Assembly: GCA_024644125.1 (NCBI GenBank)
Contig: JAHELQ010000077.1
Span: 1 to 14,999 of the forward strand
DNA from: Candidatus Aminicenantota bacterium
GTDB lineage: Bacteria; Acidobacteriota; Aminicenantia; UBA2199
Length of the DNA stretch: 14,999 nt
Direction: 5' to 3'
The notes under the pieces are model-generated. The model ran no database searches. It saw nothing but the letters and a program-made list of their open reading frames with translations, and was not told the DNA's origin. Positions 7,869-13,794 of the stretch are shown here, in pieces (within the stretch, counting starts at the first letter, position 1; each line of letters opens with the position of its first letter). Position numbers and translations under genes: made by a program.

Positions 7869-9374
7869 TTAATATATATCGAGCCCTTGAATCCAACTGG
7901 ATAATACTTTCCAAAACACAGTGACGGCAAAATAGACCTCCTGGTCTTTCTTTTTTAATTCTTCGATTTGATGGATAAATGTTTTTTCGTCCTGAGTGCC
8001 AATTATCCAGGAAATCCATCGACGGGCATTGTCATCTACCATCACGTTCATCAAATCTTCAATATTAAAATTTCCGGATTTACTGAGAGACCAGGCCAGG
8101 CCTGCTCGTTCGGAATCTTTACTTAACGGCAATCTCTTGATTATCTCGTGAGAAAATGTTTCGTTAATTTTTGCAAGGGCTCTTGCGGCCTCGGCTTTTA
8201 TACTCATATCTACAGAGCCAAAAACCTGCACTAACGCACCCAGGGATTCCTTTGATTTTAGTTCTCCGAGAGACCAGGCTGCGCCGGCTCTGATCTCAGA
8301 ATTTTGCTTTTCGTCGAGTAAAGTCTCTGTTAGAAGAGTACGGGACTCTTTTTTGTTTATTTCTCCTAAAGCAATTACACATTCCAGGCGGTGTTCAAGG
8401 TACGGATCGGCTAGTAGGGCTTTAAAAAATGAAAATGCGTGATCTTCTCCCATTCTCAGGAGGCCTGAGGCTGCTTCGAGTCTGATGTAAATGTGTTCTT
8501 TCGTATTGCTCATAACTTTAAATAATTGCTCGCTCAATCCCGGATTTTCGAAGTACGTGAGCGCCTTGGCTGCTGCGTATCTATCAGTTAGAGAAGGGCT
8601 ATGCAAGAGTTTCAGATAATATTTTTCCGATTTATTCCCGTGACATGGAAATTCATTTATCACTGGTACAACTGAGGCGACAATTTGTCCTAATTCGATT
8701 CTATCTCCTTCTGCGATTAATGGCTTTAACTTTATTCCGTTACGGGTCAATTTCAGAGTAATCGTACGTCCGGACGTTTCTGATTTATATTGCAGCTTTT
8801 CGTCATCTAATCTTATAATTGTACCTTGTTGACTGGCTATTGCCGAAGGCCATGTGACTCTAGTTTCAAAACCTTCGGTAGCGCCTTTAGGATTTACCAT
8901 CAATACCTTGTTTTCCTGGAATGCAACCCTCATGTCTTTTGTTGTTATATATTGGATAGGTTTCTGGGCCGCCCAATCGATTGGCCTATCTCCATTTTTC
9001 CGGCATCCGACAAATGCGATCATATCATTTTCATCAAGGCCGGAATCCCAACCACGAAGCGGCGATGACGTTGAATGGGACATTGTGATTTCAAGCTTGG
9101 TTTTCGCTCTGGATTCGATTCTTGTTCCGCATTGTATACACATCAGGTCAGGCATGCGAATTCTTTTAATTTTGATCTTTTTCCATATTTTAAAACTCAA
9201 GGAGCCCCTTTCTAATTCGACAGGAGAATGCCCATTTGCAGCTAAATCTTCAAAAACATGCTTCGCGCCGGTCGAACCGATCGATATTTTTTCCAAAAAG
9301 CTTTCATCTGTCTTAAATGCCTTTTTATCCAATATTGTCACCTTAAAGGTTTTGTGCGCAGTGTCATCATACAT
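7869..9374 (-). CDS. HEAT-repeat protein with N-terminal nuclease-like region; probable restriction endonuclease
   Basis: A 501-residue protein from the ATG at 9374 (a TTG at 9407 would add 11 residues, but it coincides with a -35 box). The C-terminal half (about 260-490) is a row of HEAT/PBS-lyase-like repeats, each with an A-x-x-L-like helix pair, such as YAAAKALTYF, IRLEAASGLLRMG, HRLECVIALGEI, IRAGAAWSLGEL and IKAEAARALAKI. The N-terminal part contains PD, then E 11 residues later, then R-A-K (PD at 75-76, E87, R89, K91), next to a CxxC, followed by a conserved-looking MSHS...RGWDSGL segment. I read this as a divergent PD-(D/E)xK-type nuclease core; that is inference, as the E-S-R-A-K spacing is not canonical. 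The tight pairing with a DNA methyltransferase gene (5-base gap, same strand) supports a restriction role. A HEAT scaffold for DNA reading is plausible. Confidence 0.8.
   Translation of the reverse strand: MYDDTAHKTFKVTILDKKAFKTDESFLEKISIGSTGAKHVFEDLAANGHSPVELERGSLSFKIWKKIKIKRIRMPDLMCIQCGTRIESRAKTKLEITMSHSTSSPLRGWDSGLDENDMIAFVGCRKNGDRPIDWAAQKPIQYITTKDMRVAFQENKVLMVNPKGATEGFETRVTWPSAIASQQGTIIRLDDEKLQYKSETSGRTITLKLTRNGIKLKPLIAEGDRIELGQIVASVVPVINEFPCHGNKSEKYYLKLLHSPSLTDRYAAAKALTYFENPGLSEQLFKVMSNTKEHIYIRLEAASGLLRMGEDHAFSFFKALLADPYLEHRLECVIALGEINKKESRTLLTETLLDEKQNSEIRAGAAWSLGELKSKESLGALVQVFGSVDMSIKAEAARALAKINETFSHEIIKRLPLSKDSERAGLAWSLSKSGNFNIEDLMNVMVDDNARRWISWIIGTQDEKTFIHQIEELKKKDQEVYFAVTVFWKVLSSWIQGLDIY
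7901..7930 (-). promoter_or_regulatory. Candidate internal promoter for the DNA methyltransferase gene
   Basis: On the minus strand TTGCCG (7930-7925) and TATTAT (7906-7901) are separated by 18 bases, inside the 3' end of the HEAT-repeat gene. Transcription would start about 30 bases before the methyltransferase ATG. Independent expression of the methyltransferase would make sense for a restriction-modification pair. The match is 4/6 and 5/6, so it remains a candidate. Confidence 0.35.
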
Positions 9375-9378
9375 TACA

Positions 9379-9407
9379 AATTTATCAAATTGTGTGAGGA
9401 CTGTCAA
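9379..9407 (-). promoter_or_regulatory. Promoter of the HEAT nuclease/methyltransferase operon, probably giving leaderless mRNA
   Basis: On the minus strand a perfect TTGACA (9407-9402) is followed after 17 bases by TAAATT (9384-9379). A slightly shifted GATAAA gives a 6-base discriminator before the ATG at 9374. The expected transcription start falls at or within a few bases of that ATG, and no ribosome-binding site precedes it. The transcript is therefore probably leaderless. Confidence 0.6.
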
Positions 9408-9505
9408 CTAAGGTTGGTAATTAGAGGTTTTTTGAAAGAAAATATAAAAGGTGAAAAATTGGGGGCAGCTTGCATGGTTTTTGGTTTGGGAGAAATGATT
9501 TGAAA

Positions 9506-10213
9506 GTGGGGGGGATTTTACTAAAATTTGGCGCGCCGTTCCGTTTGGGGTTGACTGCCACTCCTGAAAGGCGCGATTACAGGCATGAAGATCTGGAGTG
9601 GTTGGTAGGGCTGTTGGTTTACGATCTTCCCCTGTCCAGCGTCAAAGGAGGAACTCTGGCGGATTAAGAGTCTGTGCGCATTCCAGTGCGCCTATCGCCT
9701 GAAGAGCAATCTTTATATGACACGTGCTCCGCGCGAGTGAAGCAATATTTCATCCAATTGAGTCGTGACGCGAATGGGGATGCGCTCGATATGCGGGATG
9801 TCTTTTCCCGGATATCCAGTGACCCTGAAGCGCGGGAAGTCCAGAAGGCATATTTTACGATGCAGTCGATCCAGGATCGGGCGAGTGAAAAATTCCGGAT
9901 GCTGGAAGATATCTTTCGCTTCCTTTATGGCGAGCAGGTTCTCTTTTTCACCGGCACCAACATCATGGCCCGCGAAATATGCTGCCGCTTTTTGATCCCA
10001 TGCATCTCGATCCATAGTATGAAATCCGAACGTAAGCAGATTCTCGACGGCTAAGGTTGCGATTGTCGTAGGAGGAAGCTCTTCCACATGTCAGGCTAAA
10101 CAGCGATTGGGAAGTATTTTGCGCAAATCCGGCGAACGGCGGGGCGTCATATACGAAATTGTTTGCCAGAGTACAGCCGAAGAACGCAAATCACAAAAAA
10201 CGGAGATGCAGCG
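9506..10213 (+). pseudogene. Relic of an XPB-like SF2 helicase gene (C-terminal half only)
   Basis: Recognisable but dead. From about 9515 the frame reads KFGAPFRLGLTATPERRD, the SF2 motif III region of XPB/Ssl2-like helicases. The frame meets TAA at 9665-9667, between LAD and ESVRIPVRL, where relatives usually have Tyr, so this looks like a nonsense mutation. It then continues in frame (SPEEQSLY ... QVLFFTGT ... IHSMKSERKQILDG) to TAA at 10052. The homology resumes one frame over as VAIVVGGSSS ... QRLGSILRKSGERRGVIYEIV, the motif VI region. About 20-25 residues around motif V are missing, and the usual second Arg of QRLGR is Ser. Walker A and the DE-H box are absent from the window, so the whole N-terminal half is gone. 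XPB helicases pair with Bax1 nucleases, and the next relic is exactly that. Confidence 0.8.
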
Positions 10214-11285
10214 ATGCTTACCAGGGAACACGGCATCGCAGAATATAATCAACGCAATATCCTGCCGGACCGCCTTCTCTCCGTCAAGCACAGGCAATAT
10301 GTTAGCTATGCCGAAGAGATGGTCGGGATCTATTCCCGGCAAAGCCGCCAACTTAAGGCTCAAGGTGTTCGGCATGGCGGCAAAGTTTCATCCCCTGGTG
10401 GAGACGAAGGACCGGCTCTTCGATCATAGCTCGATCGAGGTGAAGGAAGGGATCGCCGCAGAAATAGGGCGGCCCTGGGGTGAGATTTGCGATGACTTGT
10501 TCGCCGATGGGATGGAATATCACCGGTTGATAAAATTCGACGGCTTCAAGGATCCGCGGGGTTTGTTGGCCGGCTATAATATAATGTGGGGCAAGTTCAA
10601 GTGGCGCTTTACCGGGCGGTCGATATGACTGTTTGGGCGAGTTCAGATTACAAGACGATTCTCCGCTACGCGAAGCTGGCCCGGCTGATGCACACGATCG
10701 AACGCCAAAGCACTGGGGAACGTAAAATTCGTTTTGACGGGCCTGCGTCTGTTTTGTGGCAAACCAGACGTTATGGGGTTTTTATGGCAAAATTCCTACC
10801 TCTCTACTTGTGTGCCGGCAATGGCGGATGGCAGCCCGTATCGCCACCAGAAAAAAAGGATACACCGTAAACCTGGAGCTGTCTAATCGCGACCGGTTGC
10901 GAAGTCACCAGGAGTTGCTCGAAGAGTTCGATTCGACTCTCGAGGAGAATTTTTTCCTCAAATGGGGGAATGAAGCTCGGGACGGCTGGATGTTGGAGCG
11001 GGAGGGAGATATTCTTTTTGAGGGGCAGAAGGTATTCTTCCCTGATTTTGCACTTCGACATCGAGGTGGGCAAACCGTATATCTGGAAATCGTGGGGTAC
11101 TGGACGCCGGAGTATCTTCGGCTAAAAAGTGATACATTGCGCGGCGTTTCCAGAAGTGTAATATACTACTTCTTGTGTCTGATATAGTATCCGATGCGCT
11201 ACCTTCTCTTCCCATCCCAATCGTTCGCTTCAAATCTGCCATTTTACTCGGCGATGTTCTGGATGCACTGAAACAATTTGAATAA
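10214..11285 (+). pseudogene. Relic of a Bax1-like (DUF790) nuclease gene
   Basis: Segments of one DUF790/Bax1 protein lie in order but in different frames. Frame 2 from the ATG at 10214 gives MLTREHGIAEYNQRNILPDR and YAEEMVGIYSR. Frame 3 from about 10335 gives LRLKVFGMAAKFHPLVE ... GRPWGEICDDLFADG ... LLAGYN. Frame 2 from 10586 gives GQVQVALYRAVDMTVW ... IRFDGPASVLWQTRRYGV. Frame 1 from about 10815 gives WRMAARIATRKKGYTV ... EEFDSTLEENFF ... GWMLEREGDIL ... VFFPDFALRH ... YLEIVGYWTPEYL, the nuclease core. Frame 3 from 11160 gives NILLLVSDIV ... IVRFKSAILLGDVLDAL to TAA at 11283-11285. At least four frameshifts and an internal deletion near 10335 make it non-functional. Bax1 is known as the nuclease partner of XPB helicase in archaea and some bacteria, in line with the preceding relic. 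Confidence 0.85.
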
Positions 11286-11312
11286 GGGACGAAGCGATAC
11301 TGCGGACTCTAT

Positions 11313-11342
11313 AAAAAAAGAGCGATCCCGGGGGATCGCCCT
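11313..11342 (-). terminator. Intrinsic terminator of the HutH-like gene
   Basis: Read on the minus strand, GGGCGATCCC is followed by GGGATCGCTC and then seven T. The stem is strong and GC-rich, the loop is very short (the inner pairs may open), and the U tract abuts it. It lies about 30 bases past the lyase stop codon. On the plus strand the same hairpin would follow the Bax1 relic, but there it has only a weak T run. Confidence 0.9.
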
Positions 11343-11370
11343 TGTATTTGATTTGAATCGGTTGATTTTC

Positions 11371-12894
11371 TTAGCCGAGACTGCCGATCGCGTTCTCCAC
11401 TTCTTCCAGAATTTCGCAAGACCGGACAAGCTCTTTCATCTTGTTGTGATCGGGGTAGAGCGGACGGTCGATTTCCAGGAATTCCACATGACGGCGGATG
11501 ACCTCTTTCGCTTTGGTGACGCCGGTACCGAAACTGTATTCACGGAAATCCAACGCCTGGGCCGCGGCCATGAATTCGATACCCAACACGCCGTACGCGT
11601 TGTCCATGATCTGGAAGTTTTTGATGGCGGTGTTCATGCCCATAGATACGAAGTCTTCCTGATCGGCTGCCGCCGGTATGGACTGGATGCTGGCGGGCAT
11701 GGAGAGGATTCTCTGCTCGACGATCTGCATGTCGGCGGTATACTGGCTGAGCATGAGACCGGAGAACATACCTGCGCCCTTGGTCAAGAAGGCGGGCAGG
11801 CCGACACTGAGGGCCGGATGGTTGAGACGGTTCATCCTGCGTTCAGACATGACGCTCACCATAGTGATGGCGGCGCTCATCATATCCATCGGCAACGCGA
11901 CCGGGGAACCCTGAAAATTGGCGCCCGAGAGCTGCAGCTCGTGTTCCGGGAAAAAGATGGGATTGTCGCCGACGCCGTTCAACTCGATTTCCACCTGGGA
12001 ACGGGCATAAGCCAACGCGTCATGGGCCGCGCCAATAACCTGCGGAGTGGAACGCATGGAATATGCATCCTGCACCTTGCATTTTATTTTACCTTCATAC
12101 AAATCACCGCCTTCGACGCATTTGCGGATAGCGGCGGCGCTTCTCTGCGATCCTTTGAAGCCACGAATCTCATGCAGCAGCGGATGATATGGTCTGTAGT
12201 TGGCCTTCAGCGCTTCCAGTGACATGGCTGCGGCGATTTCAGCCTGTTTGAGCCAGTTGTTGGCATCATAAAGCATCAACGCGCTCATGGCGGTCAGTAC
12301 ATTAGAGCCGTTGATGGCTGCCAGACCGTCTCTTGCCTTGAGACCGGGGATGGGAATGCCGGCGCGATCCATCGCTTCTTTGCCGGGCAGTAATTCGCCT
12401 TTGTAAAACGCTTTGCCTTCGCCCATTAATAATAATGCGATCTGGGACATCGGGGCGAGGTCTCCGCAGGCTCCCACAGAACCTTTGCGGCACACTTCGG
12501 GAGTTACGCCTTTGTTCAACATGTCCACCAGGGTCTGGGTGATTTCCAGCCGGCAACCGGAATTACCATGGGCGTGTACATTGATACGACCGGCCATCGC
12601 GCCTCTCACGTAGTCGAGAGGCATGGGCTCGCCGATTCCTGCGGCATGGTTATAAATCAAATATTTCTGAAAATCCTTGACCTGATCGTCGGTTAATACC
12701 ACTTCGGAGAATTCACCGATTCCGGTGTTCACTCCATACATAATTTCTCCCGCCACGATTTTTTTTTCCAACATAGCGCGGCAGGTATTAATCCTTTTCA
12801 CTGCGTCGGGAGAAAGCTCCACTTTTTCGCCGTCACGTGCGATCTTTACGAGCTTTTCGATTGTTAAACCTGATCCGTCTAAGACAATAGCCAT
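11371..12894 (-). CDS. hutH: Histidine/aromatic ammonia-lyase (HutH-like) with Ala-Cys-Gly MIO motif
   Basis: A 507-residue protein, the usual HutH length. The ATG at 12894 is preceded by GAGGAGG at ideal spacing. HutH removes ammonia from histidine to give urocanate, using an MIO cofactor formed from an internal tripeptide. Residues line up almost number for number with Pseudomonas putida HutH: Tyr53 (MYGVNTGIGEF), His83 (NHAAGIGEP), the tripeptide at 142-144, Tyr278/Arg281 (VQDAYSMRS), and Glu413 in QEDFVSMG, the acidic residue associated with histidine rather than Phe/Tyr lyases. Two oddities stand out: the tripeptide is Ala-Cys-Gly instead of Ala-Ser-Gly, and QED is followed by Phe where classic HutH has His. 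No hutU, hutI or hutG gene is nearby, so another aromatic lyase or aminomutase activity cannot be excluded. It is a single-gene transcript with its own promoter and terminator. Confidence 0.9.
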   Translation of the reverse strand: MAIVLDGSGLTIEKLVKIARDGEKVELSPDAVKRINTCRAMLEKKIVAGEIMYGVNTGIGEFSEVVLTDDQVKDFQKYLIYNHAAGIGEPMPLDYVRGAMAGRINVHAHGNSGCRLEITQTLVDMLNKGVTPEVCRKGSVGACGDLAPMSQIALLLMGEGKAFYKGELLPGKEAMDRAGIPIPGLKARDGLAAINGSNVLTAMSALMLYDANNWLKQAEIAAAMSLEALKANYRPYHPLLHEIRGFKGSQRSAAAIRKCVEGGDLYEGKIKCKVQDAYSMRSTPQVIGAAHDALAYARSQVEIELNGVGDNPIFFPEHELQLSGANFQGSPVALPMDMMSAAITMVSVMSERRMNRLNHPALSVGLPAFLTKGAGMFSGLMLSQYTADMQIVEQRILSMPASIQSIPAAADQEDFVSMGMNTAIKNFQIMDNAYGVLGIEFMAAAQALDFREYSFGTGVTKAKEVIRRHVEFLEIDRPLYPDHNKMKELVRSCEILEEVENAIGSLG

Positions 12895-12959
12895 AAAATC
12901 CTCCTCATTTATTACTAAATCATCCTGTGATTTAATGAAATTTGGCAAACGTAAAACCC

Positions 12960-12988
12960 ATTATAGGAACATGCATTTGGAAAGTCAA
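12960..12988 (-). promoter_or_regulatory. Sigma70-type promoter of the HutH-like gene
   Basis: On the minus strand TTGACT (12988-12983) and a perfect TATAAT (12965-12960) are separated by exactly 17 bases. Transcription would start near 12953, giving a leader of about 60 bases that ends in the GAGGAGG ribosome-binding site. No operator or riboswitch-like structure is obvious in the leader. Confidence 0.8.
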
Positions 12989-13030
12989 CCGGACGTTTAG
13001 GAGAAAATACACATATTTTTTGGAAAAATT

Positions 13031-13078
13031 CAAAAAAAAAAAGAAAAATGATTTTTTTTAAATTAAATATAGTATTAT
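13031..13078 (+). promoter_or_regulatory. A-tract/T-tract region upstream of the RiPP-precursor gene
   Basis: A run of 11 A, a second short A run, a run of 8 T and then an AT-only stretch end in TATTAT (13073-13078), which may serve as the -10 box. No good -35 hexamer was found; the poly-A/T block could act as an UP-like or bent-DNA element. It sits between the divergent HutH-like and peptide genes. Confidence 0.3.
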
Positions 13079-13114
13079 CTAAGAAACAATTGATTGGACA
13101 ACGGAGGAAAACCA

Positions 13115-13297
13115 ATGAAAAAAAAGCTTACACTCAGTCCCCTCAAGGTCGAAAGTTTCACAACCTTGCTTAATCATGCCAAACAGAGAGAGATTAAAGC
13201 CGGAGCGATCACCGGTCTGGTAGGGTGTATATCATCCGATATCGAATTGTGTGGATGCGATACACGCTACGATTGTAGCCGTCCCTGTACCATTTAG
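13115..13297 (+). CDS. Putative RiPP (lanthipeptide-like) precursor peptide
   Basis: A 60-residue peptide. The ATG at 13115 has GGAGG (13103-13107) upstream; an in-frame TTG at 13094 precedes that site and is not used. The N-terminus MKKKLTLSPLKVESFTTL resembles leaders of class I lanthipeptide-like precursors in which a K-L-x-L...LKVESF block is recognised by modifying enzymes. A basic, charged middle (residues 20-29) leads to AGAITG and then a core with Cys38, Cys46, Cys48, Cys54 and Cys58 and with Thr33, Ser40, Ser41, Thr50, Ser55 and Thr59, enough for several thioether or disulfide rings. No dehydratase, cyclase, protease or transporter gene is seen next to it; it is divergent from the lyase and followed by relics. 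The modifying enzymes would have to be elsewhere or lost. The family call comes from memory of leader signatures and is inference. Confidence 0.65.
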   Translation: MKKKLTLSPLKVESFTTLLNHAKQREIKAGAITGLVGCISSDIELCGCDTRYDCSRPCTI

Positions 13298-13387
13298 GTA
13301 TTGATTGTATCTTTCGCTCTCCCAGCTTGCAAAACCTGATAAGCTGAAGTGGAACGTTTCTATATGCACTTTTGGAGGTTGAGCGGA

Positions 13388-13491
13388 ATGAAGCGTTTTT
13401 TCAATACGGAAGGTCCTGTCAACGCGACTTGCATTATGTTGTCGAGCCTTTGGTACGAATTCTTCTAGAGGATATTATGACGCTGATGTAG
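13388..13491 (+). pseudogene. N-terminal relic of an AAA-family ATPase gene
   Basis: The ATG at 13388 still has a good GGAGG at 13374-13378. It opens MKRFFNTEGPVN, then after a one-base loss near 13424 the next frame reads DLHYVVEPLVRILLEDI and stops at TAG 13489-13491. Joined, this matches my memory of the start of a widespread AAA ATPase family (F-N-T-x-G-P-V-x-P-x-x-H-Y ... P-L-x-R ... L-x-x-I), which normally goes on to a HAPRQTGKT Walker A motif. The Walker motifs and the other roughly 350 residues are missing. Confidence 0.55.
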
Positions 13492-13496
13492 TGCTT

Positions 13497-13685
13497 TTAT
13501 GGGAAGTATCTGTAGATCTCTTTTCTATGAAAAACGCTCTTAAATTCTATTGCGTTGTTTTCGAAATAGAGCCCGATCCTATATTCTACAACCATGATTT
13601 TGAAAAAATGGTCTTTACCTTTACGTTTTGAAATTCTCTGAAGAAAATCTTGACTGCTTTCGTTCGGGACAATTTTAAACACCAA
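13497..13685 (-). pseudogene. Shortened RelE/ParE-like toxin gene, probably a relic
   Basis: A 62-codon minus-strand frame beginning at a TTG without a ribosome-binding site. Its end, YRIGLYFENNAIEFKSVFHR then KEIYRYFP, is the typical C-terminus of RelE/ParE-superfamily toxins (R-I-G-x-Y ... hRk-x-I-Y). The start, FKIVPNESSQDFLQRISKRKGK, resembles their N-terminal helix. The family usually has about 85-95 residues; here some 25 between the N-terminal helix and the central strands seem deleted, and no antitoxin frame is found beside it. It is therefore probably dead, though a short active variant cannot be excluded. Confidence 0.55.
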
Positions 13686-13714
13686 TAGATTTTGTCAATC
13701 TACGACTCTTCCGC

Positions 13715-13744
13715 TTGAAAAACGGGTGTTGAGTGGTATATACT
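13715..13744 (+). promoter_or_regulatory. Candidate promoter of the propeller sensor gene
   Basis: TTGAAA (13715-13720) and TATACT (13739-13744) lie 18 bases apart, with 5/6 matches each. Transcription would start near 13751, about 45 bases before the ATG of the next gene. It lies just upstream of the RelE relic's 5' end, on the opposite strand. Confidence 0.45.
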
Positions 13745-13794
13745 TTTATCAAGTTGATTGAGCGAATTTGTAAAGGATTGCGAAGGTGAAGCGG

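Noticed and set aside
11278..12222. Plus-strand open frame of 314 codons opposite the lyase gene
   Set aside because: His/Asp/Gly-rich composition typical of an antisense shadow; the minus strand is an unambiguous HutH-like protein with promoter and terminator.
13323..13346. Inverted repeat CAGCTT/AAGCTG after the peptide gene
   Set aside because: Six-base stem with a 12-base loop and no T run; too weak for a terminator.
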